Positions 1-8,679 are shown, counted from the first letter of the stretch. The stretch: DNA of 64,000 bases from an uncultured Verrucomicrobiota bacterium (GCA_903904685.1 CAIVDS010000021.1:1-64000); one strand, 5' to 3'. The notes: a model not told the origin generated them from the sequence alone. Translations and numbers: made by a program.

Positions 1-140
1 GGCGACTGATAACCGAGCGAGCTATGTGGCCTCGTGGCGTTGTAGTCCCGGCGGAAGTCCTCGATGACGACTCGCGCTTCGCTGAGGGTGTAGAGCTGCT
101 CCCGGTTCAGGCATTCGTCGCGGAAGCGGCTGTGGAAGCT
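1..140 (-). pseudogene. IS3-family transposase (OrfB) C-terminal fragment
   Basis: Read on the minus strand, this stretch encodes an IS3-type integrase tail: FRDECLN, then YTLSEARVVIEDFRRDYN, then RPHSSLGYQSP. These match the conserved end of the DDE integrase domain of IS3-family OrfB proteins. Homology stops abruptly near position 140; upstream of it I see no DNG or IESFN motif, so the 5' part is gone. The fragment runs off the left edge, so its true 3' end cannot be judged. It is a decayed insertion-sequence remnant, not a working transposase. Confidence 0.8.
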
Positions 141-213
141 TGGGGAATGGGGCCGTGTCGGTACGCAGGAATGGTTTTGTTTTTTACGGGTGATGGCCGT
201 TTGGACTCCTCAG

Positions 214-280
214 TTACCATTCTTGGTGTAAATTGATAAAACTCGACCTGCCCCCTTCGCTTCGGCTTGGCGACTGATAG
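214..280 (-). mobile_element. Second IS3-type tail fragment next to the MBL gene
   Basis: On the minus strand, 11 bases (TATCAGTCGCC, 279 to 269) repeat exactly the YQSP-coding tail seen at 11 to 1. They are followed by a short open frame to a stop at 214-216. The adjacent G-rich GGGGGCAGGTC (about 256 to 246) resembles terminal sequence of IS3-family elements, which is an impression rather than a match I could test. The fragment begins just after the stop codon of the neighbouring metallo-hydrolase gene. Between this piece and the larger fragment (141-213) I see nothing else. Confidence 0.45.
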
Positions 281-290
281 GAAACTGGAT

Positions 291-1148
291 TTACAGCTCG
301 ATGACCATTTCTTCGGCGCAGGCGAAACAATCCACGGTGCTACCGGCCTCGCGCAGTTGTCGCCGGCACGACTCTATCTGGCGGTCTAAGTCGTCGTCCG
401 TCCTCGCCGGATCGTGGTGGAACAGCCCCAGCCGTTTCACCCTCGCCGTGGTGGCCAGACGCAACGCGTCGCCATAGGTGGAGTGGCCCCAGCCGCGGGT
501 CCGCTGATAGTCCGCCTCGGTGTATTGGGCGTCATGGAAGAGCAGGTCCGCGCCCCGGCAAAAATCAACCTGCTCGGAGAACTCCGGGCAGTTGGCATGG
601 TGGAATCTCAGTTCGTTGTCGGGGAGGAAGACAAAGGACTTGCCGTCTTCCTCCAGTTTAAACCCGTATCCGCCGTCAGGGTGATTCAGGCGCACCGAGC
701 GGCAGCCCGGCCCGCCCCGTTCCGCGATGAGCTTGCCCGCGCAGGGATGATCGCAGCGACAGCCAAAATCAAGCCGGGCCTGTAAACCTTCAAACGGCAC
801 CGGGAAAAACGGCGGCTCCATTTGGTGTTTGAAGTAGCGCTCCAGCGATTGTTGCGCGGCGGGCCCGCCACAAAGCGTGATCTGGCATTGCTTCAGATAA
901 GCCGGAGCGAAAAAGGGAAACCCGCACAGGTGATCCCAGTGGGCGTGGGTGAGCAGCATCTGCAGGGTCAGGTCCTGCCCGGCCACGAGAGCCTTGCCCA
1001 AGTTCATCAATCCGGAGCCCGCATCCAAGATGATCACGCGGCCGTCCCGCATGCGCACCTCGACGCACGTGGTGTTGCCGCCATACCGCAGGGTTTCTTT
1101 ACCCGGGGTGGTCAGAGATCCACGACAGCCCCAGATTTTAATCTTCAT
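291..1148 (-). CDS. MBL-fold metallo-hydrolase
   Basis: A 285-residue metallo-beta-lactamase-fold protein of the RNase Z / cyclic-nucleotide phosphodiesterase-like group. The N-terminal MKIKIWGCRGS strand leads into DAGSG (42-46) and the metal motif HAHWDH (68-73). Later histidines (RLNHPDGG near 155, FHDAQY with GWGHST near 210-222, and FHHDP near 245) fit the remaining zinc ligands. There is no signal peptide, so it should be cytoplasmic. The family hydrolyses phosphodiester or related bonds; the substrate cannot be named. The gene stands alone, with IS3 remnants downstream and a 200-base gap (1149-1350) upstream in which I see no further gene. Confidence 0.85.
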   Translation of the reverse strand: MKIKIWGCRGSLTTPGKETLRYGGNTTCVEVRMRDGRVIILDAGSGLMNLGKALVAGQDLTLQMLLTHAHWDHLCGFPFFAPAYLKQCQITLCGGPAAQQSLERYFKHQMEPPFFPVPFEGLQARLDFGCRCDHPCAGKLIAERGGPGCRSVRLNHPDGGYGFKLEEDGKSFVFLPDNELRFHHANCPEFSEQVDFCRGADLLFHDAQYTEADYQRTRGWGHSTYGDALRLATTARVKRLGLFHHDPARTDDDLDRQIESCRRQLREAGSTVDCFACAEEMVIEL

Positions 1149-1350
1149 CGGATGAAAATGGTTCTGGGTTTGATGATCTGCGGTGGCTGACGAAATCCAC
1201 AGTCGGGAGCCTTGAAACTAGGCAAGATTAGCCCGCACACGCCAACCTTTTATCGACAGCGGTCAATCCGAAGGGCTCGGGGCGTGGTGTATCGATTTCT
1301 GTTTTCCCTGGCAAGGTGACGGGCCGCCGCACGTGGGCTTTGAGATGCGC

Positions 1351-2418
1351 TTAGTACGGCATCGAATCGCGAAGCCTATCAAGCAGTTGCCTGCCGTCTT
1401 CAATCGTTTGAGCCGAAACGGCGACGACTATGTTGCGTTTTGCAGGCCAATCGCCGCGCAACAATCGGTTGAGCTCGGGAGATTCGCGACCGAAGCTCCC
1501 GGTCGGCATGAGGACTACCCGCAAGGGGGCGCGATCACATAACGCGAAAAAATCATGTCTGCCGCAATCCGCATCAAGCCCCGTGAGGGACGGTACCTTG
1601 AAAAAATCATCGATCACCGCGCCTGTGATGCCGCAATAGTGCATGCGTCCGCCGCCAATGCTGTCGAAGAAACGGATGTCGCGCGGCAATACATGTTCAC
1701 GATAGAATTCCGGGGAAATCAGCTGCATCGAGCAATTGCTGATTCGGGCGACGCCTTTCCACATCGCGCCCCAGTCGAAGAACCAGTCCGGATCATCGCT
1801 GATCATCGCCTTGGTGTGCCGCGTGATCTCGATCATGAAATCCGTCACTTTGTCCAGTAGAACGTGAACTTCCCTCGGGTGGTCGTAGAAATCCATCATG
1901 ATGTCGTTCCCGCGAATCAAGTGGGCGGAATTGAAGGCGCTCTGGATGTCTGGATGCTGGATGTGGACCGCTGCCGGAAGGTTGTCTTTCCATATCTCCG
2001 TCCACTCCGCAAGTTTGCCATACCATCCGGCATCAAGGTCGGGGTTGTTGAGGCGATAGACGTCGGTGGCATGGTTCAACACATGGCTCCCGGCAGCGGG
2101 CAGGTTGTTTGCAGGCGCGTGCATGGCGCATCCGAACGCAGCCGCCACTTGGGCGGTGCCGAATTGTACACGCACGGTGGGAACCCGGTCGTCTCCGATC
2201 TCCAAGTGCGGACGAAGGGAATCCAACTCCGCGCGAAGCATGACCAGCGGGTCGGCAAGACGATCTTCCCAGGTAGGGAGTCCCTGCACCGGCGTGTTGA
2301 CGATGATCATGGGCCTGCATTGGTCCGGTGCGTCGTGCAGCAGCCGATACCTTCCATACAGGTCTTCGAAACGACACCGATCCGTGTCGTTGATCTTAAG
2401 GTGCTCTCTCAGGCTCAT
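1351..2418 (-). CDS. Uroporphyrinogen decarboxylase-like (URO-D superfamily) protein
   Basis: A 355-residue protein with the layout of the URO-D / corrinoid methyltransferase (MtaA/MtbA-like) superfamily. It has a TIM-barrel core, a central DPDWFFDWGAMWKG segment, and MHYCG near residue 268, where methyltransferase relatives place zinc ligands. It lacks the usual N-terminal haem-pathway signatures, so it is unlikely to be HemE. Such paralogues are common beside glycan genes in Verrucomicrobiota and have no settled function. A second, divergent member lies at 21123-22208. The start is an ATG; the 158-base upstream gap holds no recognisable gene. Confidence 0.75.
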   Translation of the reverse strand: MSLREHLKINDTDRCRFEDLYGRYRLLHDAPDQCRPMIIVNTPVQGLPTWEDRLADPLVMLRAELDSLRPHLEIGDDRVPTVRVQFGTAQVAAAFGCAMHAPANNLPAAGSHVLNHATDVYRLNNPDLDAGWYGKLAEWTEIWKDNLPAAVHIQHPDIQSAFNSAHLIRGNDIMMDFYDHPREVHVLLDKVTDFMIEITRHTKAMISDDPDWFFDWGAMWKGVARISNCSMQLISPEFYREHVLPRDIRFFDSIGGGRMHYCGITGAVIDDFFKVPSLTGLDADCGRHDFFALCDRAPLRVVLMPTGSFGRESPELNRLLRGDWPAKRNIVVAVSAQTIEDGRQLLDRLRDSMPY

Positions 2419-2577
2419 GGTTGTATGCTCTTCGCCGAACAGAGTTATTGAGCGGAACCCGTGGGTTTTGGTTTATGAGGAGAAGACACGTGGAGTTGGG
2501 AAGGATCGGCTTTGAACGGACTGCGAAATCGGCGTTTTGTTTTTTATCGAACAGTCAGCATTCATTCATTGATGAAT

Positions 2578-3261
2578 CTAGCCCTGATCCGCCCTGACCG
2601 CTTCGGATTGGTGTTCATGGTTTGGATGGAGCCTTTTCCATCGCTCGACGAAGAGAAAGTAAACGGCGGGACCAAAAGCGAAGACCATCACCGAAATCCC
2701 GCAAGCCAATCCCATGAATGTCATGAAGCCTGCGCAGCAATAATCGCGGTGACGGGCCACGATGTGGGTGGGGATGGCGATAAGAAACTCCAGAATGCTT
2801 CCCATCCGCATGAAACGTCGCAGTCGGTTGACGATCTGATCTGGCTCCGCACGCTTCGTGGAACGATGGAAATAGACGGCCCAGAATGCCCAACTGGCCG
2901 CGCCGGCTCCAACCCACCACCAGAACGATTCATCGATAATCCCACTGGCAAGGAACTCGTAGACGCAACCGGCGGCTCCGAACCCAAGCAGTCCCATCAT
3001 GAAGGCGGCCGCAACGATGGTGATGAGCAGCGGTCTCCGAGTCACCGGCCGGCGAGAAGCGATATGGACTGGTATGCGAAGCAGGGCGAACTGGGCCAGC
3101 ACCATGATCACAATCGGGAACCATAGCCAACCACTCGCGAGAGCTTTCTGAATGTCGGTGACGCGAATGACGGGTTGGAAGGCGATCAACAGCAGTGGGA
3201 CGAACAGGGTCAACAAGACCAATCCATACAGACCGGCGACGATAAGAGGCCATTTCTTCAT
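2578..3261 (-). CDS. Hypothetical multi-pass membrane protein
   Basis: About 227 residues starting MKKWPLIVAGL. Six hydrophobic stretches are visible: near 5-30, 45-65, 75-98, 105-125, and two close together in the last third (around LEFLIAIPTHIVA and LACGISVMVFAFGPAVYFLF). It ends in a charged tail. The frame is open further upstream to a TTG at 3330, but that extension reads like untranslated sequence, so I chose the ATG at 3261. I do not recognise a family and propose no function beyond membrane location. Confidence 0.6.
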   Translation of the reverse strand: MKKWPLIVAGLYGLVLLTLFVPLLLIAFQPVIRVTDIQKALASGWLWFPIVIMVLAQFALLRIPVHIASRRPVTRRPLLITIVAAAFMMGLLGFGAAGCVYEFLASGIIDESFWWWVGAGAASWAFWAVYFHRSTKRAEPDQIVNRLRRFMRMGSILEFLIAIPTHIVARHRDYCCAGFMTFMGLACGISVMVFAFGPAVYFLFVERWKRLHPNHEHQSEAVRADQG

Positions 3262-3318
3262 GGGATTTTGTGCTGAAGGTTGCGTGGTAATCGGTGCATG
3301 TGGCGTGTGTGTGGCTGA

Positions 3319-3359
3319 TGGAGACGCCAAAAGTAGACCTGTGAAGTGTTAGTCCGAGC
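3319..3359. repeat. Copy 1 of a dispersed 'CSD-tail' repeat
   Basis: About 41 bases, from GGAGACGCCAAA to GTGTTAGTCCGAGC, recur with few changes at 22257-22300, and the core TAGTC(C/T)GAGC recurs again near 23937. On the minus strand the right-hand part reads as the end of an open frame (RSD-stop). The other two copies read QCSD-stop and KCSD-stop with more coding-like sequence in front. It therefore looks like the 3' end and trailer of one gene left behind at several places. Confidence 0.5.
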
Positions 3360-3530
3360 GGTTGATTAGGATATGTTGGTTGGGGTTTGGGTTGGCAAGC
3401 CGTGGCGGGCCTGCCACCTCGCTCCTGCGCAACCTCGGATTGACGCCTGTTGATTCTTTGGCTTTTTCCTCCTCATGTCTCGGCCAAATTTCCCAACCCC
3501 TTTTGCCTAAAAACTCTGTTGGGCCGAAAG

Positions 3531-3956
3531 ATGAAAATACTCCGCTGGTTCATCTCCTTCCCGACGGCCATGATTGTTTCTGGCGTCGCATGGATGTTCA
3601 TCCAATCGCTGTTTCACGCGATATATTACGGAGGCGGAATTGGCAGAAGCATCGTTGGTCTTGCCCCGCTTATTATCGAAACGACCTTGCCTGCGACTTT
3701 GTTTGTCCTCGTTGGCGTGCTGCTGTCGCCAAGCAAAGCAAGAAATGTGGTGTTTGTCTTTTTTGTGTTGGCCCTCCTGTTTTCCGGCGGCGGCATGGGT
3801 GTGGTCAAAGCCTATCAGAATGGAATTCTATCATTCTGGTTGGCTTCAGCGATTGGCGTCGTTTTGGGCGCTCTCTTGGGATTATTTGTTGGCCTCGGCA
3901 TCCAGAATTTAAGAAAAACGACGATCCAAAGTGGGCGCGGCGAGTTTGATCAATGA
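3531..3956 (+). CDS. Small hypothetical membrane protein
   Basis: About 141 residues from MKILRWFISFPT. Four predicted membrane helices are visible: roughly residues 5-24, 38-62, 68-86 and 97-120. The last is a glycine-rich helix of the type GVVLGALLGLFVGLG. The frame is open back to 3450, but the preceding 27 residues have no membrane or signal character, and the ATG at 3531 is the natural start. It converges on proA (gap of 38 bases). No family recognised. Confidence 0.6.
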   Translation: MKILRWFISFPTAMIVSGVAWMFIQSLFHAIYYGGGIGRSIVGLAPLIIETTLPATLFVLVGVLLSPSKARNVVFVFFVLALLFSGGGMGVVKAYQNGILSFWLASAIGVVLGALLGLFVGLGIQNLRKTTIQSGRGEFDQ

Positions 3957-3994
3957 CTGAGAATCGGACCGTTCGATAGCAACCGGACGGGCGA

Positions 3995-5269
3995 TCATCC
4001 GCGCACCTGGCCGGTGCCGGTGACGAGGTATTTGTAGGAGCAAAGCTCGTTCAATCCCATCGGGCCGCGGGCGTGGAGGCGGTCGGTGCTGATGCCGATC
4101 TCGGCTCCAAAACCAAACTCGAAACCGTCGTTGAAACGCGTGCTGGCGTTCCATGCGACGACGGCACTGTCCACCGCGAGTTGGAATTTCGCGGCGGCGG
4201 CGGAATCCTGAGTGACGATGGCCTCGGTGTGGCCGGAGCTGTCGCGGTTGATCGTGAGAATGGCTTCGTCGAGCGAGCCGACCACGCGCACGGCGAGGAT
4301 GAGGTCGAGAAACTCGGCGATGTAGTCGGCGGGCGTGGCGTCGGTGTGGGCGAGGTGGGCTCGTTCGAGGATGACGGCGCTGGCGGCGTCGCAGCGGAGC
4401 TGGACACCTTTGGCGGCGAGGGCGGCGGCGAGTTTTGGGAGAATCGCGTCGGCCACGTCGGCGTGGACGAGGAGCTGCTCGGCGGCGTTGCACACGCCGG
4501 GGCGCTGGGTCTTGGCGTTGACGAGGATGTTCTCCGCGATGGCGGGGTCGGCGGCCTTGTCCACGTAAACGAAGCACACGCCGGTGTAGTGCTTGATGAC
4601 GGGGATGGTGGAGTTTTGCGCGACGAAGCGGATGAGGCTTTCGCCGCCGCGGGGGATGATGCAGTGGACGAGCGTATCGAGCCTGAGGAGGGTGTTGAGC
4701 GCGGCGCGGTCGGTGGTGGGGATGAGCTGGACGGCGTCGGCGGGCAGGCCGGTCTCGGCGAGCGCCTGCGTGATGAGCGCGGCGAAGGCGGTGTTGGTGT
4801 GGAAGATTTCCCTGCCTCCGCGCAGGATGGAGGCGTTGCCGCTTTTCAGGCAGAGGATGGCGCAGTCGATGGTGACGTTGGGGCGCGCTTCGTAGATGAT
4901 GCCGATGACGCCGATGGGCACGCGGCGTTTCTGGATGCGGAGGCCGTTGGGGCGCGTCCACGATTCGAGGGTTTCGCCGACGGGGTCGGGCAGGGCGGCG
5001 ACTTGGCGGACGGACTCGGCAAGGTGGTCGAGCTTGGCCAGCGAAAGGGAGAGGCGCTCGATCTGGTGGGGCACTAGGCCGTTGGCGGCGGCTTCGGCGA
5101 GGTCTTTGGCGTTGGCGGAGAGAAGCGCGGCGCTGGCGGCGGGGATAAGCTCGGCGAGACGAAGAAGTGCGGCGTTTTTGCGCGCGGTCGGGGTTGTGGC
5201 GAGCACGAGGGACGCAGCGCGGGCGCGTTGGGCGATGGCGGTGACGAGATGGACGAGATCGGCGGACAT
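3995..5269 (-). CDS. proA: Glutamate-5-semialdehyde dehydrogenase (gamma-glutamyl phosphate reductase)
   Basis: Second step of proline synthesis: NADPH-dependent reduction of gamma-glutamyl phosphate to glutamate 5-semialdehyde, in the cytoplasm. The 424-residue product has the family length. Diagnostic motifs are IYEARPNVT (about 124-132), CLKSGNASILRGG, the catalytic cysteine in QRPGVCNAAE (near 262), and GPMGLNELCSYKY at the C-terminus. The frame is open to 5335, but family alignment favours MSADLVHL at 5269. Upstream bases lack a Shine-Dalgarno sequence. No proB is in the window. Confidence 0.95.
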   Translation of the reverse strand: MSADLVHLVTAIAQRARAASLVLATTPTARKNAALLRLAELIPAASAALLSANAKDLAEAAANGLVPHQIERLSLSLAKLDHLAESVRQVAALPDPVGETLESWTRPNGLRIQKRRVPIGVIGIIYEARPNVTIDCAILCLKSGNASILRGGREIFHTNTAFAALITQALAETGLPADAVQLIPTTDRAALNTLLRLDTLVHCIIPRGGESLIRFVAQNSTIPVIKHYTGVCFVYVDKAADPAIAENILVNAKTQRPGVCNAAEQLLVHADVADAILPKLAAALAAKGVQLRCDAASAVILERAHLAHTDATPADYIAEFLDLILAVRVVGSLDEAILTINRDSSGHTEAIVTQDSAAAAKFQLAVDSAVVAWNASTRFNDGFEFGFGAEIGISTDRLHARGPMGLNELCSYKYLVTGTGQVRG

Positions 5270-5353
5270 TTTGGAAATGACGAACGACGAATGGCGAATG
5301 GCAAGCTTCGGAGGAGGAGAGCCGCCTTGGATCACCTATGAGACAAATGAGGA

Positions 5354-5902
5354 TTACTCAATCCACACCAAGTCCCCGGGGCGCACGTCTTCGAAGAGCT
5401 CCACGATATCGTGGTTGCCCATGAGCACGCAACCGGCGCTTTGCGGCGCGCCAAGGCGGTCTTCGTGATTGGTGCCGTGGATGTAGATATAGCGCTCGTA
5501 GGTATCCACGATGTCGCCGGCGGGCGTGTTCCCGGAGTTAACGCCGGGTTCCAGTCCGCGCAGCCACAGGATGCGGCTGGTGATGAGATTCGGGTGTTGG
5601 TCGACGTCGGGCAGCTCGGAGAAATGGCGGCCGGTGGAGACGCGGGACTTGAAGACCATGCCGGGGGGCTGGCCTCCGCCGATGCGGTCGGCGATGGTGT
5701 GGAGGCCGCGCGGCGTGCCAAGGGAGTCCTTTATGTTGGATGGCGGGCGTCTGGACGTGGAGACGACGTAGCTGCGCACGAGTTCACCGTTGAGGTAGAG
5801 CTGCATAGTTTGCGTTCCGATGCGCACGACAAGAACCCGGTCTGCGGGCTTGATGCCGAGCCGGTCACATGTTTCATTAACCAATTCCCAAGGAGATATC
5901 AT
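5354..5902 (-). CDS. L,D-transpeptidase (YkuD-type) family protein
   Basis: About 182 residues with a YkuD catalytic domain. The region from RVLVVRIGTQTMQLYLNGEL onward is the first strand pair, and the active-site motif is IYIHGTN (about 141-147) followed by SAGCVLM (about 157-163), giving the conserved His and the Cys nucleophile. The family forms 3-3 peptidoglycan cross-links or anchors proteins to the wall. I see no signal peptide, unusual for a periplasmic enzyme, so export or the exact start is uncertain. The frame can also begin at a TTG at 5911. It is divergent to asd, with start codons facing each other across 1 base. Confidence 0.8.
   Translation of the reverse strand: MISPWELVNETCDRLGIKPADRVLVVRIGTQTMQLYLNGELVRSYVVSTSRRPPSNIKDSLGTPRGLHTIADRIGGGQPPGMVFKSRVSTGRHFSELPDVDQHPNLITSRILWLRGLEPGVNSGNTPAGDIVDTYERYIYIHGTNHEDRLGAPQSAGCVLMGNHDIVELFEDVRPGDLVWIE
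5891..5895 (+). promoter_or_regulatory. Shine-Dalgarno AGGAG that fixes the asd start
   Basis: AGGAG sits 8 bases before the GTG at 5904. The open frame extends back to 5820, but those 28 codons are antisense to the L,D-transpeptidase gene and lack Asd character. The SD plus the N-terminal Rossmann motif decide for GTG 5904. It is one of few clear SD sequences in this block. Confidence 0.8.
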
Positions 5903-5903
5903 C

Positions 5904-6953
5904 GTGAACAAAGCTAACTACGTTGTCGGTATCGTCGGCGCGACCGGTGCGGTCGGTCAAGAGCTCGTGCGTCTTATGCACGAGCGCAACTTCCCTTTGA
6001 GCTCGCTGCGGCTTTTCGCCTCGGCTCGCTCGGCGGGCAAGACCGTGGAGCGCTTCGGCAAGAAATACGTCGTCGAGGAGGCAAAGCCCGGCGTTTTCGC
6101 CGATGTTGACGTGGCGTTCTTCGCCGCCGGCGGCTCCGTCACGCGCGCCCTTGCCGCCGATGCGGTCAAGGCCGGCTGTCTCGTGATCGACAAGAGCTCG
6201 GCGCTTCGCATGGACCCGAACGTCCCGCTCGTCATCCCCGAGATCAATCCGGAGAAGCTGCGCAAGCACGCCGGCATCATCGCCAATCCCAACTGTTCGA
6301 CGGCCATCATGCTGATGGGCCTCTGGCCGCTGCACCAGGCGTTCGGCGTGAAGCGCGTCATCATTTCCACCTACCAATCCGTCTCCGGCACGGGTGCGGA
6401 AGCCGTTCGCGAACTCGAAGACCAGGTGCAGTCCTACGTCGCCGGCCGCCCGATCGCGAACAAGGTTTATCCCTACCAAATCGCCTTCAACTGCATCCCG
6501 CAGATCGATTCGTTCGACGCCACGGGCTACACCGGCGAGGAGACGAAGATGGCGCAGGAGAGCCGCAAGATCATGGGCCTGCCCAATCTCAAGGTTTCCG
6601 CTACCACCGTGCGCGTGCCCGTCGTCCGCGCCCACTCGATCTCGGTCAGCGCCGAGTTTGAGCGTCCGGTCGATCTCGCCAAGGCCCGCGCCGCCATCGC
6701 CGCCTTCGCCGGGGCCGAACTCGTGGACGATGTCGCCTCCCGCAAGTATCCCACGCCCCTCGATTTCGCCGAAAAGGTGAAGTGCGGCGTCGGCCGCCTG
6801 CGCATCGACACGGCCTTCGACAACGGTCTTTCGTTCTGGGTCAGCGGCGACAATCTTTGGAAGGGAGCCGCGCTCAACGCCGTCCAAAACGCCGAGCTGA
6901 TGATCCGCGAGGGCTTGCTCAAGCCCAAGGCGGCGTTGGCGACCGCCCAATAA
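5904..6953 (+). CDS. asd: Aspartate-semialdehyde dehydrogenase
   Basis: Reduces aspartyl phosphate to aspartate semialdehyde, the branch-point intermediate for lysine/diaminopimelate, threonine and methionine. The product is 349 residues from a GTG start. The NADP-binding motif GIVGATGAVG is at 9-18, the catalytic cysteine is Cys131 in NPNCSTA, and RVPVVRAHS carries the conserved substrate-binding Arg and the catalytic His. The length matches the family. It opens a plus-strand run leading to a tRNA and ilvNC. Its start lies 1 base from that of the divergent L,D-transpeptidase, a wall enzyme that shares the diaminopimelate connection. Confidence 0.95.
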   Translation: MNKANYVVGIVGATGAVGQELVRLMHERNFPLSSLRLFASARSAGKTVERFGKKYVVEEAKPGVFADVDVAFFAAGGSVTRALAADAVKAGCLVIDKSSALRMDPNVPLVIPEINPEKLRKHAGIIANPNCSTAIMLMGLWPLHQAFGVKRVIISTYQSVSGTGAEAVRELEDQVQSYVAGRPIANKVYPYQIAFNCIPQIDSFDATGYTGEETKMAQESRKIMGLPNLKVSATTVRVPVVRAHSISVSAEFERPVDLAKARAAIAAFAGAELVDDVASRKYPTPLDFAEKVKCGVGRLRIDTAFDNGLSFWVSGDNLWKGAALNAVQNAELMIREGLLKPKAALATAQ

Positions 6954-7001
6954 ATCCTTGTCAGCCCCCGCACCCGCCCGCTTATCTCTCAACTTTGGCT
7001 C

Positions 7002-7078
7002 GGACGCTTAGCTCAGTTGGTTAGAGCATCTCGTTTACACCGAGAGGGTCGGGGGTTCGAGCCCCTCAGCGTCCACCA
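7002..7078 (+). tRNA. tRNA-Val (anticodon UAC)
   Basis: A full cloverleaf can be drawn: acceptor GGACGCT with AGCGTCC, D-stem GCTC/GAGC, anticodon stem TCTCG/CGAGA around loop TTTACAC (anticodon TAC), T-arm with TTCGAGC, discriminator A, and an encoded CCA at 7076-7078. It lies 48 bases after asd and 21 bases before the ilvN start on the same strand, so it may be co-transcribed with the valine-pathway genes. Confidence 0.95.
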
Positions 7079-7099
7079 CTTTCCATCCACCACAAACCC

Positions 7100-7570
7100 A
7101 TGCGACACACGATCTCCGTCCTCGTTGAGAACAAGTTTGGCGTTCTGGCCCGCGTGGCCGGCATGTTTTCCGGCCGCGGTTTCAACATCGATTCGCTCAA
7201 CGTCGCCCCTACGCACGATGCCTCCTTGTCGCGGATCACCGCCGTCCTCATGGGCGACGACTCCTCGCTTGATCTCTGCATCAAACAGCTTCGCAAGCTG
7301 GTCAACGTGGTCGATGTCGTCGATTTCACCGAGGGTCAGGCCGTCATCCGCGAACTCCTGCTTCTCAAGGTCAAGGCCGACGCCAAGACCCGCTCGGAGA
7401 TCATGCAGATCTGCGACATTTTCCGCGCCAAGATCGTCAACGTCGCCCACGATTCCGTGATCATCGAGATCACCGGCGACGAGGGGAAATCCAGCGCCTT
7501 CCTCAAGCTCGTCGAGCCCTTCGGCATCATCGAACTCGCCCGCACCGGCGCGCTCGCCCAAAGACGCTGA
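7100..7570 (+). CDS. ilvN: Acetolactate synthase small (regulatory) subunit
   Basis: Regulatory partner of the acetolactate synthase catalytic subunit, conferring valine feedback control. The 156-residue product begins MRHTISVLVENKFGVLARV, the canonical N-terminal ACT domain (about 2-75), with the conserved FSGRGFNIDSL. A C-terminal ferredoxin-like domain carries KVKADAKTRSEI and GIIELARTG. The length is typical. No ilvB is adjacent in this window. The upstream 21 bases after the tRNA contain no Shine-Dalgarno sequence. ilvC follows after 51 bases. Confidence 0.95.
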   Translation: MRHTISVLVENKFGVLARVAGMFSGRGFNIDSLNVAPTHDASLSRITAVLMGDDSSLDLCIKQLRKLVNVVDVVDFTEGQAVIRELLLLKVKADAKTRSEIMQICDIFRAKIVNVAHDSVIIEITGDEGKSSAFLKLVEPFGIIELARTGALAQRR

Positions 7571-7621
7571 TCCGCCCTCGATTTCTCAAATCCCAACCAC
7601 CAACTCTTAACTTTTCCCATT

Positions 7622-8653
7622 ATGCCCGCCAAAGTATACACCGACAAAGACGCCGATCTCGGCCAGTTCAAAAACAAGACCATCGCCGTGCTCGGCTACG
7701 GCTCCCAAGGCCACGCGCACGCCCTCAACCTCAAGGACTCCGGCGTCAAGGTCATCATCGGCCTTTACGAAGGCTCCAAGTCGAAGCCCGTCGCCGAAAA
7801 GCACGGCTTCACCGTTGTCTCCACCGCCGAGGCGGTGAAGCAGGCCGACGTCATCCTCGTCGGTCTTCCCGACATGAAGCAGGCCGATGTTTACAAGACC
7901 GACATCGCCCCCAATCTCGCCAAGGGCAAGACGCTCATCTTCTCGCACGGCCTCGCGATCCACTTCGGCCTCATCAAGGTCCCCGCCGACATCGACGTGA
8001 TTCTCGTCGCCCCTAAGGGGCCCGGCCACATGGTCCGCCGCCTTTACGTCGAAGGCAAAGGCATGCCTGCCCTCATCGGTGTGTTCCAGGACAAGTCCAA
8101 GAAGGCCAAGAAGACCGCCCTCGCCTGGGCCAAGGGCATCGGCAGCACCCGCGCCGGCGTCCTCGAGACCACCTTCAAGGAAGAGACCGAGACGGATCTC
8201 TTCGGCGAACAAGCTGTGCTCTGCGGTGGCGCTTCCGCTCTCGTGCAGGCCGGTTTCGAGACCCTCGTCGAGGCCGGTTACCAGCCCGAGATGGCCTACT
8301 TCGAGTGCCTCCACGAGCTGAAGCTCATCTGCGACCTCATGTATGAAAAGGGCATCTCCGGCATGCGCTTCTCCGTCTCCGAGACCGCCAAGTATGGCGA
8401 CATCACCCGTGGTCCCCGCGTGATCAACAAGAACACGAAGAAGGAAATGAAGAAGATCCTCGCCGAGATCCAGAGCGGCAAGTTCGTCAAGCAGTGGGTC
8501 GCCGAATACAAGGGCGGCCTCAAGAACTACAACAAGCTCCTCAAGGCCGGCGAAAAACACCAGATCGAGAAGACCGGCGAACGCCTTCGCGGTCTCATGC
8601 CCTGGATGCCCAAGCGCAACATCGGCGGGGTGCAGGGCGCCTACGCCTCGTAA
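7622..8653 (+). CDS. ilvC: Ketol-acid reductoisomerase (class I)
   Basis: NADPH- and Mg-dependent isomeroreduction of acetolactate/acetohydroxybutyrate in valine and isoleucine synthesis. The 343-residue length marks the short class I form. The Rossmann motif is [14 protein letters not shown] (about 24-37). [10 protein letters not shown] and [11 protein letters not shown] precede the C-terminal knotted domain, whose metal and substrate residues fall in [19 protein letters not shown] and [16 protein letters not shown]. No SD sequence precedes the ATG. An intrinsic terminator follows 26 bases after the stop. Confidence 0.97.
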   Translation: MPAKVYTDKDADLGQFKNKTIAVLGYGSQGHAHALNLKDSGVKVIIGLYEGSKSKPVAEKHGFTVVSTAEAVKQADVILVGLPDMKQADVYKTDIAPNLAKGKTLIFSHGLAIHFGLIKVPADIDVILVAPKGPGHMVRRLYVEGKGMPALIGVFQDKSKKAKKTALAWAKGIGSTRAGVLETTFKEETETDLFGEQAVLCGGASALVQAGFETLVEAGYQPEMAYFECLHELKLICDLMYEKGISGMRFSVSETAKYGDITRGPRVINKNTKKEMKKILAEIQSGKFVKQWVAEYKGGLKNYNKLLKAGEKHQIEKTGERLRGLMPWMPKRNIGGVQGAYAS

Positions 8654-8679
8654 TCCCCAGCTTAAAAGCCTCTCATCGC

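Noticed and set aside
24-236. Plus-strand 70-codon frame at the left edge
   Set aside because: Antisense to the IS3 transposase remnant, whose minus-strand reading matches a known domain.
4073-5077. Long plus-strand frame of 334 codons
   Set aside because: It is antisense to proA; the product is a low-complexity G/V/D/E-rich string with no family features, as expected from high-GC third positions.
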